From positions 1,984,001 through 2,048,000 of the forward strand of contig JAXLQR010000002.1 in assembly GCA_046331545.1 (NCBI GenBank): 64,000 nucleotides of DNA, given 5' to 3'. Positions 18,071 through 26,337 of the stretch are shown here, one piece after another (position 1 is the stretch's first letter; the number at the start of each line of letters is the position of its first letter). Source of the stretch: JADJVL01 sp046331545 (GTDB taxonomy: Bacteria > Acidobacteriota > Holophagae > Holophagales > Holophagaceae). The notes under the pieces were generated by a model. The model was not told the origin of the DNA. It made no database searches and worked only from the letters and a program-made list of their open reading frames with translations. Made by a program: the position numbers and the translations under genes.

Positions 18071-19210
18071 ATGGGTCCGAGACGCACCTTCATCGCCGCC
18101 CTTACGTTGGCCCTGGCCCTGGCCTGCGGAGGCGGCGGCTCGGATTCCGGGGGCGGCAGCAATGGCGGCGGGACGGGCGGCGATCCCTGGGCCCCGGTGA
18201 CCGCCGCGATCCAGGCCGCCCAGTCCAACTTCCCCGGGGGCCTCGCGGTGGAGGTGATGACCCCGGCCGGCGTCGTCTACTCGAAGTCCTTCGGATCCTT
18301 CTCCACCACCACCTATGCCGCCGTCGCCTCCAGCTCGAAGATGGTCAGCGGCACGGTGCTCCTTCAGCTCGTGGACAAGGGCGTCCTGAGCCTCGACACG
18401 AAGACCTCGGACCTCCTGAAGGATCGGCAGGGGCAGCCCTGGTCCGGGGCCATGGGCCAGATCCGGCTGCGGCACCTGCTGAGCTTCACCAGCGGCATCC
18501 AGGGGGAGGTGCCCGCCTCGGATCCCGCCGACATCTCCCTCGAGGAGGCCGTCCAGCGGATCTACGAGGACCAGCGGTCCACGGCCTCGACGCCGGGCTC
18601 CTACTTCTACTACGGCAGCACCCACCTCCGCCTCGCGGCCCGCATGGCGGAGGTCGCCACCGGCAAGCCCTGGCGGACGATCTTCAACGAGCAGCTCCAG
18701 GGACCCCTTCAGTGGGGCGCGCTCAGCACCTATGGCGGCGGCACGAATCCGAACCCGGCGGGGAGCCTGGCCTGCACCGGCACGGAATACACCCGCTTCC
18801 TGATGATGCAGCTCCGCAAGGGTCTGGACGGCTCGAACCGCCTGCTTTCCGAAGCCCTCGTGGCCCAGCAGCGCAGCGACGGCTTCGGGCCGTCCACGAC
18901 CATCGCCTACACGCCCTACGCCCTCACCGGCCGGGTGAACCACTACGGCTTCGGCGGCTGGGTGGAGGCCGCCAACGGCGCGGCGCCTTCGCCCACGAAC
19001 CCGGTCCAGCGCTTCAGCAGCACGGGCAAGTTCGGCTGGGCCCCCTGGGTCGAGGTGGGCAACGGCCAGGCATGGGCTGCGGTGGTCATGTGCCAGCAGC
19101 CGGATCTCCCGCTCTCCTACCTGCCCTCGGAGAACCTCAAGCTGCAGCTCGCGGGGCTAATCCCCGCCGCCCTGGCCCAGAACCCGCCGGTGGTGCGCGC
19201 GGTGCCCTGA
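18071..19210 (+). CDS. Beta-lactamase-family serine hydrolase (lipoprotein)
   Basis: A 379-residue secreted class-C beta-lactamase-like hydrolase. The N-terminus ends in LALALACGGGG (lipobox) and a Gly/Ser spacer. The catalytic SxxK reads SSSK near residue 94, the second element YYGS near 180 replaces the usual Y-x-N, and the fold has the HLLSFTSGI segment typical of the family. Members include esterases, D-aminopeptidases and penicillin-binding-like proteins; real beta-lactam resistance is not implied. AAGGAG 7 nt before the ATG at 18071 supports this start. It is 41 bases upstream of iadA, which has its own promoter-like element. Confidence 0.82.
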   Translation: MGPRRTFIAALTLALALACGGGGSDSGGGSNGGGTGGDPWAPVTAAIQAAQSNFPGGLAVEVMTPAGVVYSKSFGSFSTTTYAAVASSSKMVSGTVLLQLVDKGVLSLDTKTSDLLKDRQGQPWSGAMGQIRLRHLLSFTSGIQGEVPASDPADISLEEAVQRIYEDQRSTASTPGSYFYYGSTHLRLAARMAEVATGKPWRTIFNEQLQGPLQWGALSTYGGGTNPNPAGSLACTGTEYTRFLMMQLRKGLDGSNRLLSEALVAQQRSDGFGPSTTIAYTPYALTGRVNHYGFGGWVEAANGAAPSPTNPVQRFSSTGKFGWAPWVEVGNGQAWAAVVMCQQPDLPLSYLPSENLKLQLAGLIPAALAQNPPVVRAVP

Positions 19211-19239
19211 GGGGCTTGGGCCGCCCGGCGCGGCCCGCC

Positions 19240-19245
19240 TACACT
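19240..19245 (+). promoter_or_regulatory. -10-like TACACT, leaderless spacing, iadA
   Basis: TACACT then GGATCC (6 nt) then GTG at 19252. There is no usable Shine-Dalgarno site. It would start the degradative half of the cyanophycin locus. Confidence 0.5.
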
Positions 19246-19251
19246 GGATCC

Positions 19252-20448
19252 GTGGCATCCGCGGCCCTGGAGGCGCCCCTGACCCTGCTCCGCAACGCGG
19301 AGCGCTTCGCGCCGGAGCCCCTAGGGGTCGGCGACCTCCTCGTGGGCGGCGGACGCATCCTCTGGATGGGGACGGACGCCGGCGACCTCGGCCCGGTGAA
19401 GGCCGCGGTCATCGACCTCGGCGGGCGGAAGGTCATCCCCGGACTCATCGACGGCCACGCCCACCTCACCGGCGGCGGCGGCGAGGCCGGGGCCCACACG
19501 CGGGTACCGCCGGTGGCCCTCTCCCGGTTCACCCTCGGCGGCGTGACCTCCGTGGTGGGCACCCTGGGCACGGACTGCAGCACCCGCACCATGCGCGACC
19601 TGGTGGCCACGGCGAACGGCCTGCGCAACCTGGGACTGGGCGCCTGGTGCTGGACGGGGGGCTACACGGTGCCGCCCACGACCCTCACGGGGAGCGTCCG
19701 CGACGACCTGGCCTTCGTGGAGCCGATCCTCGGCGTCGGCGAACTGGCGATCTCGGACCACCGCTCCAGCCAGCCGACCCTGGACGAGCTGCTGCGCGTC
19801 GCCGCCGACGCCCACGTGGGCGGACTCATGACGGGCAAGGCGGGCCTCGTGCACCTGCACCTCGGCGATGGCGCGCGGGGTCTCGAGCTGGTCCGACGGG
19901 CCCTGGAGACCAGCGAGCTGCCGCCCCGGGTCTTCCACCCCACCCACGTGAACCGGCGCAAGGCCCTGTTCGAGGAGGCGGTGGCGCTGGCCAGGGCCGG
20001 CTGCGCCCTCGACCTCACCGCCTTCCCGGTGGAGGAGGGGGAGGACGCCTGGTCCGCGGCGGAGGGGCTGAGGCGCTACCTCGCCAGCGGCGCGCCGGCG
20101 CACCGCGTGACGATCAGCTCCGACGGCGGCGGCTGCCTGCCGGTCTTCGACGGGGAGGGGCGCATCGTGCGCATGGGCATGGGCTCCCCGGGGACGCTGG
20201 TGGAGACGCTGCTGGCGCTGGTGGCCTCCGGGGAACCGCTGGAGCGTGTCCTGCCGGCCTTCACGTCCAACGTGGCCGGACTCCTGCGCCTGCCGCGGAA
20301 GGGCCGCCTCGCCGTGGGCGCGGACGCGGACCTCGTCGTGCTCGGCGCCCCGGGATCGGCCCGGGCCGTGGAGGATGTCATGATGGGAGGCGCCTGGGCG
20401 GTGCGCTCCGGCGCCGCGGTCCTGCGCGGCCTCTTCGAGGAGTCCTGA
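19252..20448 (+). CDS. iadA: Isoaspartyl dipeptidase
   Basis: A 398-residue amidohydrolase that cleaves beta-Asp-X dipeptides; with cyanophycin the product is beta-Asp-Arg, which it splits to aspartate and arginine. Metal-ligand residues are in the expected order: HAH in LIDGHAHLTGG (about residue 66), the carboxylated Lys in MTGKAGLVHLHLGDG (about 199) with its His pair, a His in HPTHVNRR (about 228) and Asp in TISSDGGGCLPVF (about 288). The GGGGEAGAHTR loop is close to E. coli IadA. The first base of the cyanophycinase ATG is the last base of the iadA stop, so the two are coupled. The GTG start follows TACACT by 6 nt. Confidence 0.92.
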   Translation: MASAALEAPLTLLRNAERFAPEPLGVGDLLVGGGRILWMGTDAGDLGPVKAAVIDLGGRKVIPGLIDGHAHLTGGGGEAGAHTRVPPVALSRFTLGGVTSVVGTLGTDCSTRTMRDLVATANGLRNLGLGAWCWTGGYTVPPTTLTGSVRDDLAFVEPILGVGELAISDHRSSQPTLDELLRVAADAHVGGLMTGKAGLVHLHLGDGARGLELVRRALETSELPPRVFHPTHVNRRKALFEEAVALARAGCALDLTAFPVEEGEDAWSAAEGLRRYLASGAPAHRVTISSDGGGCLPVFDGEGRIVRMGMGSPGTLVETLLALVASGEPLERVLPAFTSNVAGLLRLPRKGRLAVGADADLVVLGAPGSARAVEDVMMGGAWAVRSGAAVLRGLFEES

Positions 20449-21302
20449 TGAGTCCCAGCCGAGTGCCCGAGGGCGAGGAGCGCGGCTTCATCATCCCCAT
20501 CGGCGGGGCGGAGGAGAAGGAGCACGACCCGCGCATCCTCCGGCGCTTCGTGGACCTCTGCGGCGGCCCCAGCGCCGACATCGTGGTGATCCCCACCGCC
20601 AGCCGCCTCAAGGACACCGGCAGCCGTTACGAGCGGATCTTCACGGAGCTGGGGGCGGGCCGGGTCACGGCCCTGGACTTCGACACCCGCCGGGACTGCT
20701 TCGAGAAGGGCCGGCTGGCGCGCATGGAGGAGGCCAGCGGCATCTTCTTCACCGGCGGCAACCAGCTCCGCCTCACCAGCATCCTCGGCGGCACGCCGGT
20801 GGCGAAGCTGGTGCGCATCCAGAACGCCAGGGGCGTGCACACCGCCGGGACGTCGGCGGGGGCGAGCTTCCTCAGCGAGCACATGATCGCCTTCGGGGAA
20901 GAGGGCTCCCAGCCCGTGCTGGGCTGCGTGAGCCTGGCCCCGGGCCTGGGCCTCACCAACCGCTTCATCATCGACCAGCACTTCCGCCAGCGGGACCGGC
21001 TCGGCCGCCTGCTGTCGGCGCTGGCCTTCAACCCCTTCTCCGTGGGTCTCGGCCTCGACGAGGACACGGCGGCCTTCATCGGGCCGGACAACCTCCTGAC
21101 GGTGGAGGGCAAGGGCGGCATCACCGTGGTGGACGCCAGCGGCATCGAGTACAGCGGCATCGACGACACGGATCCCGGACAGCCCATCTGCATGCTGGGG
21201 ATGAAGGTGCACATCCTCACCCGCGGGGCCAGCTTCGACCTGCACACGCGGGAGGCGTTCCCCGGGCCGGACGCGCGGGAATGGCGGAAGGCGAGCAGCT
21301 AG
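20448..21302 (+). CDS. cphB: Cyanophycinase
   Basis: A 284-residue serine peptidase (family S51) that releases beta-Asp-Arg dipeptides from the storage polymer cyanophycin. The N-terminal strand IIPIGGAEEKE, the FFTGGNQLRL segment and the nucleophile motif TAGTSAGASFLS (Ser near residue 139) are diagnostic, and QHFRQRDRLGRLLSAL carries the expected His/Arg-rich segment. It lacks a signal peptide, so it acts on cytoplasmic granules. Its ATG overlaps the iadA TGA by one base, a pair that would take polymer all the way to Asp and Arg. It is followed by the repeat-rich gap before cphA. Confidence 0.95.
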   Translation: MSPSRVPEGEERGFIIPIGGAEEKEHDPRILRRFVDLCGGPSADIVVIPTASRLKDTGSRYERIFTELGAGRVTALDFDTRRDCFEKGRLARMEEASGIFFTGGNQLRLTSILGGTPVAKLVRIQNARGVHTAGTSAGASFLSEHMIAFGEEGSQPVLGCVSLAPGLGLTNRFIIDQHFRQRDRLGRLLSALAFNPFSVGLGLDEDTAAFIGPDNLLTVEGKGGITVVDASGIEYSGIDDTDPGQPICMLGMKVHILTRGASFDLHTREAFPGPDAREWRKASS

Positions 21303-21377
21303 GGGTTAGCTACTGGGCCAGGAAGCTCGGGTCGGCCGTTCACGGCGGATTGGGCGTCGACTCGCTGCGCGAGTCTG

Positions 21378-21425
21378 GTACCTCGATGGGATGCGGCATG
21401 AGGCCGCCGCATCCCATCGAGGTAC
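21378..21425. repeat. 20-bp perfect inverted repeat with 8-nt loop
   Basis: GTACCTCGATGGGATGCGGC at 21378-21397 is exactly complementary to 21406-21425; the loop is ATGAGGCC. No T-run follows, so it is not a standard terminator for cphB. It could be a transcript stabiliser, an operator, or the remnant of a small mobile repeat. Confidence 0.85.
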
Positions 21426-21457
21426 TCCTGGAAGGTCAACGTCAATGTCAACGTCAA

Positions 21458-21529
21458 GGTCAAGGTCAACGGAAAGGTCAAGGTCAACGGAAAGGTCAAG
21501 GTCAACGGAAAGGTCAAGGTCAACGGAAA
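21458..21529. repeat. Four perfect 18-bp direct repeats in a GTCAA-rich array
   Basis: GGTCAAGGTCAACGGAAA occurs four times head to tail with no spacer, flanked on both sides by degenerate GTCAA units (21433-21457 and 21530-21560). On the other strand every unit shows two TTGACC boxes. Composition (about 50% GC) differs sharply from the surroundings. It may be a protein-binding iteron array for cphA control, or neutral slippage DNA. Confidence 0.85.
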
Positions 21530-21715
21530 GGTCAACCTCGAGGTCAACGGCCCGATCAACGGCCGGAGGGTCCTTGGCTCCACCGGGCGGCCACGTCCCG
21601 GCGCCCTGGGACTTGGACGGCCGACCGGGCCTGAAAACTCACGCAAGCGTCCGTCACGGTCGCGGGGTAAGATTCCGCCCACCTTCCCCACCCGAGCCGG
21701 AATAGGACCGTTCCC

Positions 21716-24505
21716 ATGCGCATCCTCGACCGATCCGTCTATGTCGGACCCTCGCTCTATGCCCACTTCCCGGTCATCCGCCTGGAGCTGGACCTGGGGG
21801 CGCTGGAGGCCTGGCCGACGGCGCGGCTGGGGAGCGGCTTCATCGAGGCGCTGTTGTGGGCGCTGCCGGGGCTGCAGGAGCACGGCTGCAGCTACGGCGA
21901 GCCTGGGGGGTTCGTCCGGCGCATGCGGGAGGACGAGGGGACCTGGCTGGGGCACGTGATGGAGCACGTGGCCATCGAGCTGCAGAATGTCGCCGGCGAG
22001 GACGTCACCTTCGGCAAGACCCGCAGCGCGGGCCGCGAGGGCGTCTACACCGTGGTGTACGAGTACGCCCAGCGGGAGGAGGGCATCGAGGCGGGCGAGC
22101 TGGCGTTGAAGCTCCTCTGCTCCCTGCTGCCGGCCGGGCTCCGTCCCGAAGGGAGCGTCCCCGAGGGGTGGGAATGGGAGCAGGCCCGGGACGAGTTCAT
22201 TCGCTACGCCCAGCGCCGGGCCCTGGGCCCCAGCACCGCGAGCCTGGTGAAAGCGGCAGAGGCGAGGGACATCCCCTGGATGCGCCTGAACGAGCAGTCC
22301 CTCGTGCAGCTGGGCCACGGCAAGTACCAGCAGCGCATCCAGGCCACCGTGACCGGGAAGACCTCCCACATCGCCGTGGAGCTGGCCAGCGACAAGGAGG
22401 AGACCAACAAGATCCTCGGCAGCCTGGGGCTGCCGGTGCCGCGCCAGGAGCTGGTCTCCACCGAGGACGGGGCCGCCCGCGCCGCCCGGCGCATCGGCTA
22501 CCCCGTGGTGACCAAGCCCTACAACGGCAACCACGGCCGGGGCATCTCCATCCGCCTCACCACCGAAGACGAAGTGCGCAAGGGCTTCGTGGCAGCCCGG
22601 GAGCACAGCCGCTCGGTGATCGTGGAGACCTACGTGGAGGGCGACGACCACCGGCTCCTGGTGGTGAACGGCGAGCTGGTGGCCGCCACGCGCCGGACCC
22701 CGGGGGGCGTGGTGGGGGACGGGGCGCGCACCATCCGTGAGCTGGTGGAGGAGGTGAACAAGGACCCCCGCCGCGGCGTGGGCCACGAAAAGGTGCTCAC
22801 GCGCCTGGTGCTGGACGCGCAGGCGGACATGATGCTGGCCAGGCAGGGCTTCACCGCGGACTCCGTGCCGCCCGCGGGCCAGATCGTGCCGCTGCGGGCC
22901 ACGGCGAACCTCAGCACGGGCGGCACCGCCACCGACGTCACCGACGTGATCCATCCCGACAACCGGGACATGGCCGTGCGGGCCATCAAGGCCATCGGCC
23001 TGGACGTGGGCGGCGTGGACTTCCTCTGCCCCGACATCACCGAGAGCTACAAGACCCACGGCGGGGCCATCTGCGAGGTGAACGCGGCGCCGGGCTTCCG
23101 CATGCACGTGGCCCCCAGCGAGGGCACGCCCCGGGACGTGGCGGGACCCGTCATCGACATGCTCTTCCCCGGCGGCGCGCCCTCGCGGGTGCCCATCGCG
23201 GCCCTCACGGGCACCAACGGCAAGACCACCACCGCGCGGATGCTGGCCCACATCACGAAGATGGCGGGCTTCACGCCGGGGCTCACCACCACCGACGGGG
23301 TCTACATCGACGGCCAGCGCACGGTGGAGGGGGACATGACGGGGCCCGTGGCCACGCGCATGGTGCTCTCGGACCCGGCCATCGACATCGCCGTGCTGGA
23401 GATCGCCCGGGGCGGCCTGCTGCGGGCGGGCATGGGCGTGCCCTTCGTGAACGTGGGGGCGGTGCTCAACGTGCAGTCGGACCACCTGGGCCTGAAGGGC
23501 ATCGAGACCCTGGAGCAGCTCGCGGAGGTGAAGCGCGTCCTCGTCGAGGTCGCCCAGGACTGCGCGGTGCTCAACGCCGACGATCCGAACGTGCTGAAGA
23601 TGTCGGGCTACACCGAGGCGAAGACCCTCTGCTACGTGACCATGAACCCCCAGCATGCCCTCGTGCGGGAGCACATCCGCGCCGGAGGCCGGGCCTGCGC
23701 CCTGGAGGCCGGCGTCAACGGCCAGATGATCACCCTCTACGACAGGGGCGGCCACATCCCGCTGCTGTGGACCCACCTGGTGCCCGCCACCCTGGAGGGC
23801 CGCGCCCTGCACAACGTGCAGAACGCCATGTTCGCCGCGGCCATGGCGTTCAGCCTCGGCATCAAGCTGGACGCCATCCGCATGGGCCTGCGCACCTTCG
23901 ACACCACCTTCTTCCAGGCCCCGGGGCGCATGAACGTCTACGACGAGCACCCCTTCAAGGTGGTCTTCGACTACGGCCACAACGCCCATGCCGTGGGCGT
24001 GATGGCGGACCTGGCCTGCGCCCTGGACGTGGCGGGCCGGCGCATCGTGGTGCTGGCGGGCCCCGGGGACCGGCGGGACGAGGACCTGGTGGCCATCGCC
24101 GACGCGGTGGCGGGACGCTTCGACCACTACGTCTGCCGCCGGGACGACGGCCTGCGGGGCCGGGACGGGGACGAGGTTCCCCGCATCCTCGCCAAGGCCC
24201 TGAAAGCGAAGGGCGTCCGCGCGGAGGCCATCTCCATCATCCCCGATGAGCAGGAGGCCATCGACGCCGCCCTGCGCATGGGCCAGCCCGGGGATCTGCT
24301 GCTCATCTTCGCCGACGCCCTCACAAGGTCCTGGAAGCAGGTCATCAAGTTCCGCCCCGAGGGCGCGCCGCCCCCGAAGGCCGGCCCTTCCCGCGCGGAG
24401 CCGGTCCCGCCCGCCCCGCCGGCCCGGGAGGAGCCGGCCCAGGACCTGGAGGGCCTGGTCCGCGACGAACGGGGCGTGCGCTTCGCCCGGGAGAGTGAGG
24501 ACTGA
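21716..24505 (+). CDS. cphA: Cyanophycin synthetase
   Basis: Polymerises aspartate and arginine into multi-L-arginyl-poly-L-aspartate without a ribosome, using ATP, in the cytoplasm. The 929 residues hold the N-terminal domain (about 1-160), an ATP-grasp domain (about 215-480, with VVTKPYNGNHGRGI and VETYVEGDDHRLLVVNG) and a C-terminal Mur-ligase-like domain (about 485-890) with P-loop TGTNGKTTTARML, ARGGLLRAGMG and DYGHNAHAVG. This is the full CphA1 architecture. The last 40 residues are a Pro/Ala/Glu-rich tail beyond the normal end. The start ATG at 21716 has no strong Shine-Dalgarno site. The downstream Mur-ligase gene overlaps the stop codon. Confidence 0.96.
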   Translation: MRILDRSVYVGPSLYAHFPVIRLELDLGALEAWPTARLGSGFIEALLWALPGLQEHGCSYGEPGGFVRRMREDEGTWLGHVMEHVAIELQNVAGEDVTFGKTRSAGREGVYTVVYEYAQREEGIEAGELALKLLCSLLPAGLRPEGSVPEGWEWEQARDEFIRYAQRRALGPSTASLVKAAEARDIPWMRLNEQSLVQLGHGKYQQRIQATVTGKTSHIAVELASDKEETNKILGSLGLPVPRQELVSTEDGAARAARRIGYPVVTKPYNGNHGRGISIRLTTEDEVRKGFVAAREHSRSVIVETYVEGDDHRLLVVNGELVAATRRTPGGVVGDGARTIRELVEEVNKDPRRGVGHEKVLTRLVLDAQADMMLARQGFTADSVPPAGQIVPLRATANLSTGGTATDVTDVIHPDNRDMAVRAIKAIGLDVGGVDFLCPDITESYKTHGGAICEVNAAPGFRMHVAPSEGTPRDVAGPVIDMLFPGGAPSRVPIAALTGTNGKTTTARMLAHITKMAGFTPGLTTTDGVYIDGQRTVEGDMTGPVATRMVLSDPAIDIAVLEIARGGLLRAGMGVPFVNVGAVLNVQSDHLGLKGIETLEQLAEVKRVLVEVAQDCAVLNADDPNVLKMSGYTEAKTLCYVTMNPQHALVREHIRAGGRACALEAGVNGQMITLYDRGGHIPLLWTHLVPATLEGRALHNVQNAMFAAAMAFSLGIKLDAIRMGLRTFDTTFFQAPGRMNVYDEHPFKVVFDYGHNAHAVGVMADLACALDVAGRRIVVLAGPGDRRDEDLVAIADAVAGRFDHYVCRRDDGLRGRDGDEVPRILAKALKAKGVRAEAISIIPDEQEAIDAALRMGQPGDLLLIFADALTRSWKQVIKFRPEGAPPPKAGPSRAEPVPPAPPAREEPAQDLEGLVRDERGVRFARESED

Positions 24506-26283
24506 GCGGCGCGGGCGCTCCCTTCGAGGACAGCCGCCGCCTCACGGGCCCGAACCGCTGCTTCGGGACCTGCGGCGCCATCCTCGAGGTCGCCCTCCCG
24601 TGGGGCGGAAGGGCCGACCTGCGCCAGGACTGGCGGAGGCGGGTCCAGGCGGCCTGCGCGGCCCTCGGGTGGCCCGCGGTGGAACCGGTGGCCAGGCCGC
24701 ATGCCACCGGCGCCGAACTGGCCTTTCCGGCGCCGGCGGACCAGCTCTTCACCGCCACCGAGGTGAACGAGTGGGCCTGGCAGCAGGCCCTGGAAGGGGC
24801 CGGCGAGGCCCTGCCCCGTCCCCACGCGCCAGGCCATCCGGCGCTGTGGGACGAGGCCCAGGCCTTTGGCACCCTGCGGGCCCTCGCCGCCGCCGAGGGG
24901 AACCCGGCGTTGCGGAGCCTCCTGGACGCGGCCCGGGCCCGGCGCCTCCCGGTGCTGCTCGACGATGGCACCCTGAGCCTGGGGTCGGGGGTCCAGGGCC
25001 GCTCCTGGCCCCTGGAGGCCCTGCCGGCCCCGGCGGAGGTCCCCTGGGAGGCGCTGGGCCCCGTGCCCACGGCCCTGGTCACCGGCTCCAACGGCAAGAC
25101 CACCACCGTGCGCCTGCTGGCCGCGCTGGCCTCCGCGCAGGGGCTCGTCCCCGGCCATTGCTGCACCGACGGCGTGGTGGTGGGCGGCGACCTCCTGGAG
25201 TCCGGCGACTACAGCGGCCCCGGCGGCGCGCGCGCCGTCCTGCGGCATCCCGCGGTGCAGGCGGCCATCCTCGAGACCGCCCGGGGCGGGATCCTGCGGC
25301 GCGGCCTGGCCATGGAGAGGGCCGACGTGGCGGTGGTGACCAACATCAGCGCCGACCACTTCGGGGAGTACGGCATCCACAGCCTGGAGGACCTGGCGGA
25401 CGTGAAGCTCGTGGTGGCACGGGCGCTGGGGCCGACCGGGCTGCTGGTGCTCAACGCGGACGATCCCGTGCTCGCGGCCCGCGCCATCGGCCTCGGCTGC
25501 CCCGTCGGCTGGTTCGCGGCGGACCTGGGCCATCCGCGGCTGGCGGCGGGGAACGCCTGCGGCGTGCGCGATGGGCGGCTGGTGCTGCGCTGGCGCGGGC
25601 AGGCGCACGACCTCGGCGCGGTGCGGGACCTGCCCCTGAGCGCCGGGGGCCACGCGGCCTACAACGTCGCCAACCTGGCGGCCTCCGCCCTCGCCGCGGC
25701 AGGCCTCGGGCTCGACCCTGGACGGTTTCCGGCGGTCCTCGCCGCCTTCGGCCGGGACCGCCGCGACAACCCGGGCCGCCTCGAGACCTGGCGGATGGGC
25801 GGCCTCACGATCTTCATGGACTACGCCCACAACCCCGAAGGGCTCGCGGGACTCCTGGGCGTGGCGCGGGCCTTGCTCCACCAGGGCGAAGGCTCGCCGC
25901 GAGGCCCGGGAGCCGGCCGCCTGGGCCTGCTGCTCAGCCAGGCTGGAAACCGCGAGGACGACGCCATCCGCGCCCTGGCCGCCACGGCGGCGGCCTTCCA
26001 CCCCGACCTGGTGATCCTCAAGGACCTGGCGGAGTACCTGCGGGGCCGCGAGCACGGCGAGGTGCCCGCGATCCTCGCGGAGGAGCTCTCCCGGCGGGGC
26101 CTCGGCGCGGACCGGATGCGCACCGTGGTGGAGGAGTCCGACGCTGTGGGCGGGCTGCTCGCCTGGGCCCGGCCCGGGGACGTGCTCGTGATGCCCATCC
26201 ACGGGCCCAAGGCCCGGGCCGCGGTGGCGGAGATGCTGGACGGGCTGGCCTCGATGGGCTGGGTGCCGGGGTCCCAGGCCTAG
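24502..26283 (+). CDS. Mur-ligase family protein paired with CphA (lacks ATP-grasp domain)
   Basis: A 593-residue ligase homologue. The frame is closed by a TGA at 24496-24498, and conserved-looking sequence (EDSRRLTGPNRCFGTCGAILEV) begins just after 24505, so the first usable codon is CTG at 24502, inside the cphA stop (CTGA) and about 7 nt after GGAGAG. The first GTG, at 24679, would cut off this block. The C-terminal half is a Mur ligase: P-loop TGSNGKTTTVRLL (about residue 195), ETARGGILRRGLAM, NISADHFGEYG and DYAHNPEGLAGL. It resembles the C-terminal domain of CphA but has no ATP-grasp half. Coupling to cphA suggests a role in cyanophycin or a related peptide; the reaction is unknown. 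Confidence 0.85.
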   Translation: MSGAGAPFEDSRRLTGPNRCFGTCGAILEVALPWGGRADLRQDWRRRVQAACAALGWPAVEPVARPHATGAELAFPAPADQLFTATEVNEWAWQQALEGAGEALPRPHAPGHPALWDEAQAFGTLRALAAAEGNPALRSLLDAARARRLPVLLDDGTLSLGSGVQGRSWPLEALPAPAEVPWEALGPVPTALVTGSNGKTTTVRLLAALASAQGLVPGHCCTDGVVVGGDLLESGDYSGPGGARAVLRHPAVQAAILETARGGILRRGLAMERADVAVVTNISADHFGEYGIHSLEDLADVKLVVARALGPTGLLVLNADDPVLAARAIGLGCPVGWFAADLGHPRLAAGNACGVRDGRLVLRWRGQAHDLGAVRDLPLSAGGHAAYNVANLAASALAAAGLGLDPGRFPAVLAAFGRDRRDNPGRLETWRMGGLTIFMDYAHNPEGLAGLLGVARALLHQGEGSPRGPGAGRLGLLLSQAGNREDDAIRALAATAAAFHPDLVILKDLAEYLRGREHGEVPAILAEELSRRGLGADRMRTVVEESDAVGGLLAWARPGDVLVMPIHGPKARAAVAEMLDGLASMGWVPGSQA

Positions 26284-26337
26284 GGTTTCGTCGCCTCGGC
26301 GCATGGCCCGGAGCAAGCTCCCGCGGAAAGCGCCGGT

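Larger units (their letters stand above)
21303..21715 (+). other. 413-base intergenic region with inverted and tandem repeats between cphB and cphA
   Basis: No gene is supported here. From left to right it holds a small hairpin (GACTCG/CGAGTC at 21359-21375), a 20-bp perfect inverted repeat (21378-21425), a GTCAA-rich tandem array (21433-21560), about 100 bases with no clear signal, and a TAAGAT -10-like hexamer (21667-21672) some 45 bases before cphA. Open frames crossing the array have simple repeated peptides (VKVNGK on one strand, FPLTLT on the other) and no start signals, so I treat them as artefacts. Confidence 0.6.

Noticed and set aside
18071..19210. Antibiotic-resistance beta-lactamase
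   Set aside because: The Y-x-N and K-T-G elements are altered. The family contains many esterases and peptidases, so resistance is not supported.
21458..21529. CRISPR-like array
   Set aside because: The repeats are directly adjacent with no spacers and no cas genes are present. This is a simple tandem repeat.
21303..21705. Small genes in the cphB-cphA gap
   Set aside because: The frames encode only repeats such as VKVNGK or FPLTLT and have no initiation signals.
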